Shown: positions 37,392 through 50,413, counted from the first letter of the stretch. The stretch is DNA of 64,000 nt from Methylogaea oryzae (GCF_019669985.1 NZ_AP019782.1:1356501-1420500); one strand, 5' to 3'. Notes: generated by a model from the sequence alone, not told the origin. Numbers and translations: made by a program.

Positions 37392-38345
37392 ATGGCGGTT
37401 GCCGAATTCGATTTGATCCGCCGTTATTTCGCCGAGCGCACGCCGCGCAACGAAGCGGTGCGCTTGGGGATCGGCGACGACTGCGCCTTGCTGGCCGGCG
37501 GGGCGGGCGATGAATGGGCCGTCACCGTGGACGCCATGGTGGAAGGGGTGCATTTCCTGGCCGACGGCGATCCGGCCGATCTGGGCCACAAATGCTTGGC
37601 GGTCAACCTCAGCGACCTGGCCGCCATGGGCGCTCGGCCGGCGGCGGTGACGTTGGCGTTGACCATGCCCCGCTCCGACGAGCGCTGGCTGGAAGCGTTC
37701 GCCGGCGGTTTTTTCGCTTTGGCCGAGCGTTACGGCGTGGAGTTGGCCGGCGGCGACACCACTCGGGGGGCGGCTGTCGTAATCAGCGTGCAGGCCATGG
37801 GGCGCTTGCCGGCCGGGCAAGCGCTGCGCCGCGACGGCGCGAAGCCGGGCGACGGCATATACCTGACCGGCCGCTTGGGCGACGCGGGCCTGGGGTTGAA
37901 AATCGCCACCGGCGCCTGGCCCGCTGTCAGCGAAGAGGCGGTGCGGCGCTTGCATCGGCCGGAGCCGCGGGTCGCCATGGGGTTGGCGTTGCCCGGTCTG
38001 GCCCACGCCTGCATCGACGTATCCGACGGCCTGGCGGCCGACTTAGGGCATATCCTGTCCGCCAGCGGCGTGGGCGCGACGCTGGATTGGGAGCGCCTGC
38101 CTTTAAGCGCCGCCGTGGAGGGCTATGTCGCCGCCACCGGCGATTGGCGCTTTCCGTTGGGCTGCGGCGACGATTACGAATTGTGTTTCACTGCGCCGGG
38201 CGATTCAGCCGACGTGCTGGCGCGAGTCGCCGATGCCGGTTGCTCCTGCGTTTGCATCGGCCGGGTCGAGGCCGCGCCGGGCCTGCGGTTGCGGCGGCAG
38301 GCTGGCGTGGAAATGCTCGGCGAGTCCGGCTACCGTCATTTTTAA
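37392..38345 (+). CDS. thiL: Thiamine-monophosphate kinase ThiL
   Basis: A 317-residue kinase phosphorylating thiamine monophosphate to thiamine diphosphate. ATP/metal motifs: LGIGDDCALLAGGAGDEW, DAMVEGVHFL, AVNLSDLAAMGARPAAVTLA, ERYGVELAGGDTTRG and ACIDVSDGLAADLGHILSAS, ending with LGCGDDYELCFTA. The nusB-thiL-pgpA order is the enterobacterial/pseudomonad one. Length is normal. Confidence 0.97.
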   Translation: MAVAEFDLIRRYFAERTPRNEAVRLGIGDDCALLAGGAGDEWAVTVDAMVEGVHFLADGDPADLGHKCLAVNLSDLAAMGARPAAVTLALTMPRSDERWLEAFAGGFFALAERYGVELAGGDTTRGAAVVISVQAMGRLPAGQALRRDGAKPGDGIYLTGRLGDAGLGLKIATGAWPAVSEEAVRRLHRPEPRVAMGLALPGLAHACIDVSDGLAADLGHILSASGVGATLDWERLPLSAAVEGYVAATGDWRFPLGCGDDYELCFTAPGDSADVLARVADAGCSCVCIGRVEAAPGLRLRRQAGVEMLGESGYRHF

Positions 38346-38354
38346 CGGCGCATC

Positions 38355-38861
38355 ATGGCAAAAAAATCTTCCCCCTCCATACCCTGGCGTTTGCTCAAAG
38401 AGCCGGCGGTGTTTTTGGCGCTCGGCTTCGGCAGCGGCATGGCCCCCAAGGCGCCGGGCACTTTCGGCACGCTGGCGGCGATACCGGTCTATGGCTTGTT
38501 CATGGGCTTGCCGTCGTTGAGTTATGCCGCAGTGGTGTTGGCTCTGGCGGCCCTGGGCGTGCAGTGGTGCGGCGCGGCGGCTGAACGCCTGGGCGTGCAC
38601 GACCATCCCGCCATCGTTTGGGACGAGGTGGTCGGCTTTTTGATCGCCATGGCCTTGGTCCCCCCGTCCTGGCCGGCCGTGACCGCGGGTTTTGTCTTGT
38701 TCCGCCTGTTCGATATCCTCAAACCCTGGCCGATCCGTTGGCTGGATAAGCATATCCACGGCGGCCTGGGGATCATGTTGGACGACGTGGCCGCCGGTGT
38801 ATTGGCGGCTGTTTGCCTGCGTCTGTTGCAGGATGCGGGATGGCTTTCGCCGTCTCTGTGA
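38355..38861 (+). CDS. pgpA: Phosphatidylglycerophosphatase A
   Basis: A 168-residue integral membrane phosphatase converting phosphatidylglycerol phosphate to phosphatidylglycerol. It shows the family motifs FGSGMAPKAPGTFGTLAAIP and HPAIVWDEVVGFLIAMALVP, then FRLFDILKPWPIRWLDKHIH and GGLGIMLDDVAAGVLAAVC, with four hydrophobic helices. Acidic residues in WDEVVGF and LDDVAAG are the expected metal ligands. The partner synthase pgsA lies ~10 kb downstream. Confidence 0.96.
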   Translation: MAKKSSPSIPWRLLKEPAVFLALGFGSGMAPKAPGTFGTLAAIPVYGLFMGLPSLSYAAVVLALAALGVQWCGAAAERLGVHDHPAIVWDEVVGFLIAMALVPPSWPAVTAGFVLFRLFDILKPWPIRWLDKHIHGGLGIMLDDVAAGVLAAVCLRLLQDAGWLSPSL

Positions 38862-38880
38862 TATTTTTCTTACAAAGCAA

Positions 38881-38909
38881 TTGCTTATTTAAGCGATCCC
38901 GCTTATACT
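38881..38909 (+). promoter_or_regulatory. Sigma-70 promoter of the initiator tRNA / rimP-nusA operon
   Basis: TTGCTT (38881-38886), 17-bp spacer, TATACT (38904-38909). The predicted start is about 5 bp before the tRNA. The region is AT-rich compared with its surroundings. Confidence 0.75.
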
Positions 38910-38920
38910 TAATGCTCAAT

Positions 38921-38997
<77 letters not shown>

Positions 38998-39034
38998 AAT
39001 CCCAAAAGACGGGGCTAATCCCCCGGATAACAAG

Positions 39035-39058
39035 AATGGGCCTTCGGCCCATTTTTTG
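39035..39058 (+). terminator. Hairpin with T-run between initiator tRNA and rimP
   Basis: AATGGGC / GCCCATT stem around a TTC-containing loop, followed by seven Ts from the end of the stem. It resembles an intrinsic terminator that would let part of the transcripts end after the tRNA and the rest continue into rimP-nusA. Confidence 0.75.
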
Positions 39059-39081
39059 TGGGCGCAATTTACGATAAGCGG

Positions 39082-39564
39082 ATGAAGCAAGCATCTGAAC
39101 GGCTGAGTAATTTGATCGAACCCATCGTGATCGGCATGGGGTACGAGTGCGTGGGGATCGAGTTCGATCAACACCGCAGGATTTTGCGTGTCTATATCGA
39201 CAAGCCCGAAGGGGTTACGGCGGACGACTGTTCGGCGGTGAGTTACCAGGTCGGCGGCGTGCTGGATGTGGAGGACGCCGTCACCGGGCAATACAGTTTG
39301 GAGGTGTCCTCGCCCGGCCTGGATCGGCCCTTGTTCAAGCTTGAGCACTTCGTCCGGTTCGTCGGCAGCGACGTGCGCCTGCATTTGCGGCGCGCCTTGA
39401 ATGGGCGGCGCAACTTCAAGGGGCCGCTGCGGGGCGTGGACGGCGACCAGATAACGGTAGAGGTGGATGGCGAATCCTTCGTGATTCCTTACGATTCCAT
39501 AGAGACTGCGCGGCTAGTGCCGGATTTTTCAGCGGCTGCGAAAGGAAAGCGACATGGCGAATAA
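39082..39564 (+). CDS. rimP: Ribosome maturation factor RimP
   Basis: A 160-residue factor for 30S subunit maturation. Features: [60 protein letters not shown] and the C-terminal SH3-like barrel [21 protein letters not shown] chose ATG 39082 rather than the GTG at 39058, which lies in the terminator. The end overlaps the nusA start by 11 bp, so the two are translationally coupled. Confidence 0.95.
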   Translation: MKQASERLSNLIEPIVIGMGYECVGIEFDQHRRILRVYIDKPEGVTADDCSAVSYQVGGVLDVEDAVTGQYSLEVSSPGLDRPLFKLEHFVRFVGSDVRLHLRRALNGRRNFKGPLRGVDGDQITVEVDGESFVIPYDSIETARLVPDFSAAAKGKRHGE

Positions 39565-41062
39565 AGAAATTTTGCTGGTGGTTGACGTGGTGTCCAATGA
39601 AAAGGACATCGAGAAAGAAGTGATTTTCGAGGCTATCGAAGTGGCGTTGGCCACCGCGACGGCGAAGCGCTATGAAGACAAAATGGACGTGCGGGTCGCT
39701 ATCGATCGGAAAAACGGCGATTACGAAACCTTCCGCCGCTGGATCGTCGTGGCGCCGGACGAGGATTTCCCGGTCGGCGTCGAATTCCCCGATACGCAGA
39801 TTTCCCTGGAAGACGCCCGCAAGCGCGATCCCAAGATCGAAGTGGGCGACTATATCGAAGAGCCCATCGAGTCCATCGAATTCGGCCGCATTGCCGCCCA
39901 GACCGCCAAACAGGTCATCGTGCAAAAAGTGCGCGAGGCGGAGCGCAAGAAGGTGGCCGACGCCTATCAGGATCGCGTGGGCGAACTGGTGACCGGCATC
40001 ATCAAGCGCATCGAGCGTGGCAATGTGTTCCTGGATTTGGGCGGCAACGTCGAGGCCTTTATTCCCCGCGAGGAAATGATTCCCAAGGAGCCGGTGCGCG
40101 CCGGCGACCGCCTGCGCGGCTATCTCAAGTCGGTGGATCCGGAAGTCCGCGGCCCGCAATTGCGGGTCAGCCGCACCGCGCCGGAACTGCTCATCGCCCT
40201 GTTCCGCCTGGAAGTGCCGGAAGTGGGCGAGGGCGTCATCGAGATCAAGGGCGCCGCCCGCGACCCGGGCTCGCGCGCTAAGATCGCCGTGAAGAGCAAC
40301 GACCCGCGCTTGGATCCCATCGGCGCCTGCGTCGGTATGCGCGGTTCCCGCGTGCAAGCCGTCTCCAACGAATTGGCCGGCGAGCGCGTCGACATCATCC
40401 TGTGGAACGAGAACGACGCCCAGTTCGTCATCAACGCCATGGCCCCGGCGGAAATCGTCTCCATCGTGGTGGACGAGGACGCCCACAGCATGGACGTGGC
40501 GGTGGCGGACGAAAACCTGTCCCAGGCCATCGGCCGCGGCGGCCAGAACGTGCGCCTGGCGTCGGAACTGACCGGCTGGGAGCTGAACGTGGTCGGCGCG
40601 GCTCAGGCCGAGGAAAAGAGCGAGCGGGAAAGCGAGGCGCTCAAGCAATCCTTCATGGACGAACTGAGCGTCGACGAAGACGTGGCTGAGATCCTGGTGC
40701 GCGAAGGTTTCTCCTCGGTGGAGGAGTTGGCTTACGTGCCGGTGAAGGAAATGCTGGAAATCGAGGAATTCGACGAGGAATTGGTCGAGGAAGTGCGCAA
40801 TCGCGCCCGTGACGCCTTGTTGATCAAGGCCATCGCCAGCGAGGAAAAGCTGGAATACCAGCCGCCGGCGGAAGACTTGTTGGCCATGGAAGAGGTGGAC
40901 GACGAGCTGGCGCAGGCGTTGGCGCGTCGCGGCATCACCACCATGGACGACCTGGCGGAGCAGGCGGTGGACGATTTGATGGAGATAGACGGCATGGACG
41001 AGGAAAGGGCCGCCAAATTGATCATGGCGGCGCGCGCCCCGTGGTTTAACGCTGAGGCGTAA
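39554..41062 (+). CDS. nusA: Transcription elongation factor NusA
   Basis: A 502-residue elongation, pausing and antitermination factor. The N-terminal RNA-polymerase-binding domain begins [20 protein letters not shown], followed by S1 (~130-200; [20 protein letters not shown]), two KH domains ([40 protein letters not shown]) and two C-terminal acidic AR repeats (residues ~360-495), an architecture found in gammaproteobacteria. The stop precedes infB by 25 bp. Confidence 0.98.
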   Translation: MANKEILLVVDVVSNEKDIEKEVIFEAIEVALATATAKRYEDKMDVRVAIDRKNGDYETFRRWIVVAPDEDFPVGVEFPDTQISLEDARKRDPKIEVGDYIEEPIESIEFGRIAAQTAKQVIVQKVREAERKKVADAYQDRVGELVTGIIKRIERGNVFLDLGGNVEAFIPREEMIPKEPVRAGDRLRGYLKSVDPEVRGPQLRVSRTAPELLIALFRLEVPEVGEGVIEIKGAARDPGSRAKIAVKSNDPRLDPIGACVGMRGSRVQAVSNELAGERVDIILWNENDAQFVINAMAPAEIVSIVVDEDAHSMDVAVADENLSQAIGRGGQNVRLASELTGWELNVVGAAQAEEKSERESEALKQSFMDELSVDEDVAEILVREGFSSVEELAYVPVKEMLEIEEFDEELVEEVRNRARDALLIKAIASEEKLEYQPPAEDLLAMEEVDDELAQALARRGITTMDDLAEQAVDDLMEIDGMDEERAAKLIMAARAPWFNAEA

Positions 41063-41087
41063 GAGTATTGGAGAGGAGGCGTAGTCG

Positions 41088-43664
<2,577 letters not shown>

Positions 43665-43674
43665 TCGGCTGTGC

Positions 43675-43715
43675 GATCATGGCGTCCCGCCGGTCGATGG
43701 CGGGACGCCACGATC
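43675..43715 (+). other. 12-bp perfect hairpin between infB and rbfA
   Basis: TGGCGTCCCGCC (43680-43691) pairs with 43699-43710 around GGTCGAT, extended by a GATC/GATC outer helix with bulges. There is no T-run. It is perhaps an RNA stability or processing element within the operon. Confidence 0.5.
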
Positions 43716-43783
43716 GTCCCCTCGGCCTAGCCTTGTCCCGAAACCGAGGGGCAAGGCGGCCGCGATTTTCACATTAGAGATTT

Positions 43784-44164
43784 ATGCCTAGAGAATTTAC
43801 CCGCAGCGACCGCGTCGGCTCCCAGATGCATCGGGAGTTGGCCGAGTTGCTGCGCACCGAGGTCAAAGACCCGCGCGTCGGCATGGTGAGCATCCACGAG
43901 GTGGAAGTGACGCGCGACCTGTCCGTGGCCAAGGTCTACGTCGGCCTGATGTTGGGCGGCGCCGAAGAGGCGCGCGCCAGCGTGGCGGCCCTCAACAGGG
44001 CCGCGTCGTTTTTGCGCAAAGAGCTGGGACGCCGCATGCTGCTGCGCAGCGTGCCGGAAATCCGCTTCATCTACGACGATTCCGTGGAGCGCGGAGCGCG
44101 CATCAGCCAACTGCTGGGCGGCTTTGCCGCCAAGCCGGACGAATCCGCGGACGCGGAGGAGTAA
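43784..44164 (+). CDS. rbfA: Ribosome-binding factor A
   Basis: A 126-residue KH-fold 30S assembly and cold-adaptation factor acting on the 5' helix of 16S rRNA. Conserved segments: FTRSDRVGSQMHRELAELLR, EVKDPRVGMVSIHEVEVTRD, LSVAKVYVGLM and FLRKELGRRMLLRSVPEIRF. The acidic C-terminal end is short. It lies between infB and truB with 3 bp to the next start. Confidence 0.97.
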   Translation: MPREFTRSDRVGSQMHRELAELLRTEVKDPRVGMVSIHEVEVTRDLSVAKVYVGLMLGGAEEARASVAALNRAASFLRKELGRRMLLRSVPEIRFIYDDSVERGARISQLLGGFAAKPDESADAEE

Positions 44165-44167
44165 GCC

Positions 44168-45082
44168 ATGGCGCAGCGCAGACGCAACAAAGGCCGCGAG
44201 GTCAACGGGATTCTTTTGTTGGACAAGACGCCAGCCGTCACGTCCAACACCACCCTGCAAGACGTGAAGCGCTTGTTCCAGGCGAAAAAGGCCGGCCATA
44301 CCGGTAGCTTGGATCCGTTAGCCAGCGGCCTGCTGCCGATTTGCTTCGGCGAGGCGACCAAACTGTCCGGTTTCCTCTTGAATCAGGACAAGCGCTACGA
44401 AGTGCTGATACGTTTGGGCGTGACCACCAGCACCGCGGATGCCGAGGGCGAGGTGCTGGAGCGCAAGCCCGTGCCGGCGCTGGACGAGGGGTTGGTGGAA
44501 AGCGCGCTGGCGCGCTTTCGCGGCGATATCGAGCAAGTCCCCCCCATGTATTCGGCCCTCAAGCACCAGGGGCAGCGCCTTTACGAATTGGCCCGCCAGG
44601 GGGTCGAGGTGGAGCGGGCGGCGCGGCCGGTCACCATCCACGCTTTGCGCTTGCTGGCGATGACTGGCGATACGCTGAGTCTGGAAGTGCACTGCAGCAA
44701 AGGCACCTACGTGCGCACCTTGGCGGAGGACATCGGCGCGGCTTTGGGCTGCGGCGCGCATGTGGCCGCCTTGCGCCGCACCGCGGTGGGTGGCAGTTAC
44801 TCGGTCGCCGAGGCGGTGACGGTGACTCAATTGCAATCCATGTCCGACGAGGAGCGTTTGGCGTGTCTGCTGCCGGTGGACCATGCTTTGCAGGATATGC
44901 CGTCGGTCACGTTGAGCGAGGAGTTGTGTTTTTTCATACGCCAAGGACAATCGGTGTTCGTGCCGAAGGTGCCGCCGGCTGCCAGTTGGCTGCGTTTGTA
45001 CGACAAGCTAGGCGTGTTGGTGGGCGTGGGCGAAGTGGCCGATGACGGCAAGGTGGCGCCGCGACGCCTCCTGAGGGTTTAG
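44168..45082 (+). CDS. truB: tRNA pseudouridine-55 synthase TruB
   Basis: A 304-residue enzyme making pseudouridine 55 in the T loop of tRNAs. Motifs: [40 protein letters not shown] with the catalytic Asp in [44 protein letters not shown] and [22 protein letters not shown]-terminal PUA-like segment is present. It is coupled to rbfA. Confidence 0.97.
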   Translation: MAQRRRNKGREVNGILLLDKTPAVTSNTTLQDVKRLFQAKKAGHTGSLDPLASGLLPICFGEATKLSGFLLNQDKRYEVLIRLGVTTSTADAEGEVLERKPVPALDEGLVESALARFRGDIEQVPPMYSALKHQGQRLYELARQGVEVERAARPVTIHALRLLAMTGDTLSLEVHCSKGTYVRTLAEDIGAALGCGAHVAALRRTAVGGSYSVAEAVTVTQLQSMSDEERLACLLPVDHALQDMPSVTLSEELCFFIRQGQSVFVPKVPPAASWLRLYDKLGVLVGVGEVADDGKVAPRRLLRV

Positions 45083-45093
45083 CCTCTTTCGCC

Positions 45094-45122
45094 TTGTGGG
45101 CGGACGGGGGTAAAGGTACAAT
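45094..45122 (+). promoter_or_regulatory. Sigma-70 promoter of rpsO-pnp
   Basis: TTGTGG (45094-45099), 17 bp, TACAAT (45117-45122), followed by an AT-rich leader of about 35 bases before rpsO. This fits the separate rpsO promoter known in E. coli. Confidence 0.6.
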
Positions 45123-45159
45123 TTTATTTTTTATAAACGGTTTAATTTTGGGAGCCCCT

Positions 45160-45429
45160 ATGGCATTTACCGCAGAAGAAAAAGGTACTGTAGTTAAGGA
45201 ATATCAGCGTCAAGCCAACGACACCGGTTCTCCGGAAGTGCAGGTCGCGTTGTTGACCGCCCGCATCGTTCAGCTGACGCCGCACTTCAGCGAACACAAG
45301 AAAGACCACCACTCCCGTCAGGGTTTGCTGCGCATGGTCAACAAGCGCCGCAAGCTGCTGGACTACCTGAAGCGCACCGATGCGCCGAAATATCGCCAAC
45401 TGATCGAGCGTTTGGGTCTGAGAAAGTAA
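45160..45429 (+). CDS. rpsO: 30S ribosomal protein S15
   Basis: An 89-residue primary 16S rRNA-binding protein. The sequence [60 protein letters not shown] and [20 protein letters not shown] is diagnostic. The ATG at 45160 with TTGGGAG upstream gives the standard length. It is followed by pnp after 38 bp, as in E. coli. Confidence 0.98.
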   Translation: MAFTAEEKGTVVKEYQRQANDTGSPEVQVALLTARIVQLTPHFSEHKKDHHSRQGLLRMVNKRRKLLDYLKRTDAPKYRQLIERLGLRK

Positions 45430-45467
45430 GCGGGCGTCGCGGCGGCAAACTAGTAAGGAATATCGTT

Positions 45468-47543
45468 GTGAATCCGATTCGGAAAACTTTTCAGTACGGC
45501 GATCACCTGGTCGCCATGGAAACCGGCGAAATAGCTCGACAGGCTGACGGCGCCGTCATGATCGACATGGCGGGCACTGTGGTGCTGGTTACCGTGGTGG
45601 GCAAGAAGCAAGCCAGCCCCGGCGTGGATTTCTTCCCGCTGACGGTGAATTACCAGGAAAAAGCCTATGCGGCAGGCCGCATTCCGGGCGGATTCTTCAA
45701 GCGCGAAGGGCGGCCGACAGAAAAGGAAACCCTGACGGCGCGCTTGATCGACAGGCCGATCCGTCCGCTGTTTCCGGAAGGATTCCACAACGATGTTCAG
45801 GTGGTCGCCACCGTGATGTCGCTCAACCCCGAGGTCGATCCGGATATTCCTTCGCTGATCGGCGCTTCGGCGGCCTTGGCCGTCTCCGGCATCCCCTTCG
45901 ATGGCCCGGTTGGCGCCGCCAAGGTGGGGTACAAGGACGGCCGTTATCTCCTCAACCCCACCAACGCGGCTCTGAAAGAGTCGGCGTTGGATTTGGTGGT
46001 GGCGGGTACCGACAAAGCCGTTTTGATGGTGGAGTCGGAAGCCAAGGAGCTGCCGGAAGACGTCATGTTGGGCGCTGTGTTGTTCGGCCACGAGCAAATG
46101 CAGGTGGTGATTCGCGCCATCCGCGAGCTGGCCGAGGCCGTGGGCGTGACCCGCTGGCACTGGACGGCGGCGGCTGAGGACACGGCGCTGAAGCAGGCCG
46201 TGGCGGATTTGGCTCGCGCGGCCATTTCCTCTGCCTACGAGATCGCGGAAAAATTGCCGCGTCAGGAACAGTTGAAGGTCGTTCGCAGCAACGTGGTCGA
46301 GAAGCTGCTGCAGGAAGGGTTGTTCACCGAGGGCGCTATTCGCGGACAGTTAGAGAAACTGGAAGAGGAAATCGTGCGCGGCAACATCCTCAACCATAGC
46401 CGCCGTATCGACGGCCGCGAGTTGGCGTCGATCCGCCCAATCACCATTCGCACCGGCGTCCTGCCCCGTACCCACGGTTCGGCGCTGTTCACCCGGGGCG
46501 AAACCCAGGCACTGGTGGTCGCGACGCTGGGGACTTCCCGCGACGCGCAGATCATCGATGCGTTGGACGGCGAGTACAAAGAGCCGTTCATGCTGCACTA
46601 CAACTTCCCGCCGTACAGCGTAGGCGAAACCGGCATGATCGGTTCCCCCAAGCGCCGCGAGATCGGCCACGGCCGTTTGGCGAAACGCGGCATCCAGGCC
46701 GTGATGCCCGGCGAGGAGTTCCCCTACGTGATTCGCGTGGTGTCGGAAATCACCGAGTCCAACGGTTCCAGCTCCATGGCTTCCGTGTGCGGCAGCAGCT
46801 TGGCGCTGATGGACGCCGGGGTTCCCATCAAGGCACCGGTGGCGGGTATCGCCATGGGCTTGATCAAAGAAGGCGATAGTTTCGCCGTGTTGTCCGACAT
46901 CATGGGCGACGAGGATCATCTCGGCGATATGGACTTCAAGGTGGCCGGCACCGCCAACGGCGTCACCGCGCTGCAGATGGACATCAAAATCCAAGGCATT
47001 ACTTCCGAGATCATGGGCCACGCCCTGGAGCAGGCCAAGGCCGGTCGTCTCCACATCCTCGGCAAGATGAATGAAGCGTTGTCGGCCACCCGCGAGGAAA
47101 TGTCCGATTACGCACCGCGCATCATGACGTTCAACATCGACCCGTCGAAGATTCGCGACGTGATCGGCAAGGGCGGCGTGACCATTCGCGGCATCACCGA
47201 AGAGACCGGTGCCAGCATCGACATCAGCGACGACGGCGTCATCAAGATCGCGTCGGTCGACCGGCAGGCCGGTGAGGAAGCGCGCCGCCGCATCGAACTG
47301 ATCACCGCCGATGTGGTGGTGGGCGAGATCTACGAAGGCCGCGTCGCGCGCCTGATGGATTTCGGCGCGTTCGTAACGATTCTCCCCGGCAAGGACGGAC
47401 TGGTGCATATTTCGCAGATTTCCGACGAGCACGTGGAAAAGGTCAGCGACAAGTTGTCCGAGGGCGACACGGTCAAGGTCAAGGTGTTGGAAATCGATCG
47501 GCAGGGCCGCATTCGCTTGAGTATGAAAGGCATCGAAGCCTAA
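45468..47543 (+). CDS. pnp: Polyribonucleotide nucleotidyltransferase (PNPase)
   Basis: A 691-residue phosphorolytic 3'-5' exoribonuclease and degradosome component. Two RNase PH-like cores (first ~1-140, second ~310-540 with [20 protein letters not shown] and [20 protein letters not shown]) flank a helical domain. KH ([20 protein letters not shown]) and S1 ([20 protein letters not shown]) domains end the protein. The start codon is GTG at 45468, eight bases after AAGGAA. A terminator follows the stop. Confidence 0.98.
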   Translation: MNPIRKTFQYGDHLVAMETGEIARQADGAVMIDMAGTVVLVTVVGKKQASPGVDFFPLTVNYQEKAYAAGRIPGGFFKREGRPTEKETLTARLIDRPIRPLFPEGFHNDVQVVATVMSLNPEVDPDIPSLIGASAALAVSGIPFDGPVGAAKVGYKDGRYLLNPTNAALKESALDLVVAGTDKAVLMVESEAKELPEDVMLGAVLFGHEQMQVVIRAIRELAEAVGVTRWHWTAAAEDTALKQAVADLARAAISSAYEIAEKLPRQEQLKVVRSNVVEKLLQEGLFTEGAIRGQLEKLEEEIVRGNILNHSRRIDGRELASIRPITIRTGVLPRTHGSALFTRGETQALVVATLGTSRDAQIIDALDGEYKEPFMLHYNFPPYSVGETGMIGSPKRREIGHGRLAKRGIQAVMPGEEFPYVIRVVSEITESNGSSSMASVCGSSLALMDAGVPIKAPVAGIAMGLIKEGDSFAVLSDIMGDEDHLGDMDFKVAGTANGVTALQMDIKIQGITSEIMGHALEQAKAGRLHILGKMNEALSATREEMSDYAPRIMTFNIDPSKIRDVIGKGGVTIRGITEETGASIDISDDGVIKIASVDRQAGEEARRRIELITADVVVGEIYEGRVARLMDFGAFVTILPGKDGLVHISQISDEHVEKVSDKLSEGDTVKVKVLEIDRQGRIRLSMKGIEA

Positions 47544-47560
47544 CAAGCGGATGTCATCGC

Positions 47561-47588
47561 AAAAAAAGGGCTCTCGAGCCCTTTTTTT
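47561..47588 (+). terminator. Rho-independent terminator after pnp
   Basis: AAAAAAAGGGCT and AGCCCTTTTTTT arms around CTCG, with a run of Ts on the 3' side. It can act in both directions by symmetry, but only + strand genes flank it. Confidence 0.92.
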
Positions 47589-47641
47589 GTGCCTGCTTTT
47601 TATAGATTGTGACTTTTGATTGATTAACGGTCTAACGCAGC

Positions 47642-49477
47642 ATGACGATGGAGAGCGGTTCGACATTCGATATTCCGGCGTTCCTGGCGACGCTCACCCA
47701 GCGGCCGGGCGTTTACAAAATGCTCGACGCGCAGGGCGCAGTGATCTACGTCGGCAAGGCGAAGAATCTGAAAAAGCGCGTATCCAGCTATTTCAGCAAG
47801 AGTTCGGCGACGCCCAAGCAAATCGCCATGGTGGCGCGCATCCACGCCATCGAAGTGACGGTGACGCGCACGGAGGGCGAGGCGTTGCTGCTGGAAAACC
47901 AGTTTATCAAGCGCTACAAGCCGCGCTACAACATTTGCCTGCGTGACGACAAGAGCTATCCCCATATCTATGTTTCCATCCACCAGGAGTTTCCCCAGCT
48001 GACTTTCCATCGCGGCGCGCGCAAGCGTCCCGGCAAGTATTTCGGCCCCTATCCCAGCGCAGGCGCCGTGCGGGAAAGTTTGAAACTGTTGCAGAAAGCT
48101 TTTCGGGTGCGCCAATGCGAGGACTCCTATTTCAGCAACCGCTCGCGGCCCTGTCTGCAACATCAAATAGACCGCTGCACAGCGCCCTGCGTGAATTTGA
48201 TTACCGCCGAGGCCTACCGGCGCGACGTGGAGCATACGCTGCTGTTGCTGGAAGGCGAGGGCGGGCGCGTTATCGAGGAGCTGGGCGCAACCATGGACGC
48301 GGCGGCGCAGCAATTGGATTTCGAGAAGGCCGCTCGGTACCGCGACCGTATCGCGACGCTGCGCGGAATTTTGCAGAAACAGTTCGTGGCCGGGGAGAAG
48401 GGCGACCTGGACATGATCGCTTGCGCTTCGCAAGGCGGCGTGGCCTGCGTTCAGGTCTTTTTCATCCGCAAAGGGCAGCAATTGGGGGATCGCACCTTCT
48501 TTCCGAAAATGGAGGAGGCGTACGATCCCGGCAACGTCCTGGCGGCCTTTATCGGCCAGTATTATCTGGACAAGCCGGTGCCCACGGAAATATTGGCCAG
48601 CCACGAGCCCACGGATTGCGCGTTGTTGACGGAAGTCTTGGCGCAGCAGGCCAAACACGGCGTTCAAATTACCTGGCGGGTGCGGGGCGAGCGAGCTCGT
48701 TGGCTGCAAATGGCGCAAAGCAACGCCGAAAACGCGCTGCGCAGCCAGTTGGCGGCGCGCATGAACATGGCGGCGCGTTACGCCAGTTTGAAGGAAGAGC
48801 TGGCCTTGCCCGCGATACCGGAGCGGCTGGAGTGCTTCGATATCAGCCACACGCAAGGGGGGCAGACCGTGGCGTCTTGCGTGGTGTTCGACGGCAGCGG
48901 GCCGCTGAAGTCGGCTTATCGTCGTTTCAATATCGAGGGGGAGACAGCCGGCGACGACTATGCCGCCTTGGCGCAGGCGGTGGGGCGGCGCTTCGCGCGC
49001 ATGAAGAAAGGCGAGCATCCCGCTCCCGATGTTTTGTTCATCGACGGCGGGAAGGGACAGGTCGGGGCTGTGACGCAGGCCCTGAGCGAGATGGGACTGG
49101 GCGATGTTATGATAGTGGGCGTCGCCAAGGGGCGGGAACGCAGGCCGGGCATGGAGACGTTATTCGTGCCGCCGGATTGCCGACCGTTGAAATTGCCGCC
49201 GGGTTCGGCCGCTCTGCTGCTGATTCAGCAAATCAGGGATGAAGCGCACCGTTTCGCCATCACCGGCCACCGCCAACGGCGCGGCAAAGCAGCCCAGCGC
49301 TCGCGTTTGGATGACATTCCGGGGCTAGGCCCAAAACGACGCCAGCAATTGCTCAAGCAGTTCGGCGGGCTGGGAGAAATCGCCAAGGCCGGGGTGGAGG
49401 ATTTGGCCGCCCTGGAGGGCATCAGCCGGCAGTTGGCGGAACGTATCCACGACGCGTTACACGATAGGGACGGATAA
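47642..49477 (+). CDS. uvrC: Excinuclease ABC subunit C
   Basis: A 611-residue dual-incision nuclease of nucleotide excision repair. It has the N-terminal GIY-YIG domain (RPGVYKMLDAQGAVIYVGKA), a Cys-containing segment (PCLQHQIDRCTAPCVN), a UVR motif (QQLDFEKAARYRDRIATLRG), the RNase H-like domain (ECFDISHTQGGQTVASCVVF; LFIDGGKGQVGAV) and tandem helix-hairpin-helices (IPGLGPKRRQQLLKQFGGLG). pgsA begins at the base after the stop. Confidence 0.98.
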   Translation: MTMESGSTFDIPAFLATLTQRPGVYKMLDAQGAVIYVGKAKNLKKRVSSYFSKSSATPKQIAMVARIHAIEVTVTRTEGEALLLENQFIKRYKPRYNICLRDDKSYPHIYVSIHQEFPQLTFHRGARKRPGKYFGPYPSAGAVRESLKLLQKAFRVRQCEDSYFSNRSRPCLQHQIDRCTAPCVNLITAEAYRRDVEHTLLLLEGEGGRVIEELGATMDAAAQQLDFEKAARYRDRIATLRGILQKQFVAGEKGDLDMIACASQGGVACVQVFFIRKGQQLGDRTFFPKMEEAYDPGNVLAAFIGQYYLDKPVPTEILASHEPTDCALLTEVLAQQAKHGVQITWRVRGERARWLQMAQSNAENALRSQLAARMNMAARYASLKEELALPAIPERLECFDISHTQGGQTVASCVVFDGSGPLKSAYRRFNIEGETAGDDYAALAQAVGRRFARMKKGEHPAPDVLFIDGGKGQVGAVTQALSEMGLGDVMIVGVAKGRERRPGMETLFVPPDCRPLKLPPGSAALLLIQQIRDEAHRFAITGHRQRRGKAAQRSRLDDIPGLGPKRRQQLLKQFGGLGEIAKAGVEDLAALEGISRQLAERIHDALHDRDG

Positions 49478-50044
49478 ATGCGGTTTAATTTGGCAACGAC
49501 GCTCACGCTGGTACGGATCGGGCTGATCCCCGTGCTGGCCGTGTGTTTTTATCTGCCCTTCGCCGGCGCTCGCAGCCTATGCGCGTTCATATTCGCCGTG
49601 GCGGCGTTTACCGACTGGTTGGACGGTTACTTGGCCCGCAAGCTGGAACAGACCACTGCCTTCGGCGCGTTTCTGGATCCGGTGGCGGACAAGCTCATGG
49701 TGGCGATCACCTTGGTGCTGATCGTCCAAGCGCAGCCCAGCCCTTGGTTGGCTTTGGCGGCGGCGGTCATTATCGGCCGCGAAATCACCATCGCTTCCTT
49801 ACGCGAATGGATGGCTGAAATCGGGCAACGGAAGCAAGTCGAGGTCAGCTGGTTGGGCAAAATCAAAACCTCGGCGCAAATGGCCGCCATCGTGGTGCTG
49901 CTGTTGGCGTTCGATGTGACGGCGACCTGGGTGGGGGCGTCGGGGTATGTTCTGTTGTACATCTCCGCGGCGTTGACGCTGTGGTCCATGATCAACTATC
50001 TGCGCGTGGCACTTCCTATGCTAATAAGCAGCAAGAAGTGTTGA
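49478..50044 (+). CDS. pgsA: CDP-diacylglycerol-glycerol-3-phosphate 3-phosphatidyltransferase
   Basis: A 188-residue membrane enzyme making phosphatidylglycerol phosphate, the substrate of PgpA. The CDP-alcohol phosphotransferase signature DG..AR..G..D..D is present as WLDGYLARKLEQTTAFGAFL followed by DPVADKL. Four to six hydrophobic helices are visible. The ATG starts immediately after the uvrC stop. The uvrC-pgsA-tRNA-Gly-tRNA-Cys order is as in E. coli. Confidence 0.97.
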   Translation: MRFNLATTLTLVRIGLIPVLAVCFYLPFAGARSLCAFIFAVAAFTDWLDGYLARKLEQTTAFGAFLDPVADKLMVAITLVLIVQAQPSPWLALAAAVIIGREITIASLREWMAEIGQRKQVEVSWLGKIKTSAQMAAIVVLLLAFDVTATWVGASGYVLLYISAALTLWSMINYLRVALPMLISSKKC

Positions 50045-50068
50045 CAGGCGGAATAAATCGCGTAGAAT
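50041..50068 (+). promoter_or_regulatory. Sigma-70 promoter of tRNA-Gly
   Basis: Consensus TTGACA (50041-50046), 16-bp spacer, TAGAAT (50063-50068). It overlaps the pgsA stop codon. Confidence 0.85.
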
Positions 50069-50083
50069 AGTCCGGGTAGTCAG

Positions 50084-50159
<76 letters not shown>

Positions 50160-50165
50160 AATTTT

Positions 50166-50197
50166 AAAAGCCGCGCCCTGATCGCGGCTTTTTATTT
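50166..50197 (+). terminator. Terminator-like hairpin between tRNA-Gly and tRNA-Cys
   Basis: AAAAGCCGCG (50166-50175) pairs with CGCGGCTTTT (50183-50192), followed by more Ts. It may terminate part of the tRNA-Gly transcripts or mark a processing site before tRNA-Cys. Confidence 0.75.
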
Positions 50198-50207
50198 TTA
50201 AATTTTA

Positions 50208-50281
50208 GGCTGAGTGGCAGAGTGGTCATGCAGCGGCCTGCAAAGCCGTGTACGCCGGTTCGATTCCGACCTCAGCCTCCA
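50208..50281 (+). tRNA. tRNA-Cys (GCA)
   Basis: A 74-nt cloverleaf with acceptor GGCTGAG/CTCAGCC, anticodon GCA in CCTGCAAAG, T loop TTCGATT, and encoded CCA. No tRNA-Leu follows, unlike the E. coli glyW-cysT-leuZ set. Confidence 0.96.
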
Positions 50282-50413
50282 ATGTTATGCTCCTGTTGGA
50301 GTGGCGTTTCTTCATGGCGAGCCCATGTATCTGAAGACCGCTCTGGCGGTTAAGTTGTACTGTTCTAGTGTGCGCCTATCCCGAATAAGCAGACCAAGGA
50401 GTAATCCAGCAAG

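Noticed and set aside
50007-50022. TGGCACTTCCTATGCT, a GG-N10-GC sigma-54-like site near the end of pgsA
   Set aside because: Its -12 half is poor, it is inside coding sequence, and a consensus sigma-70 promoter for tRNA-Gly lies 20 bp downstream.
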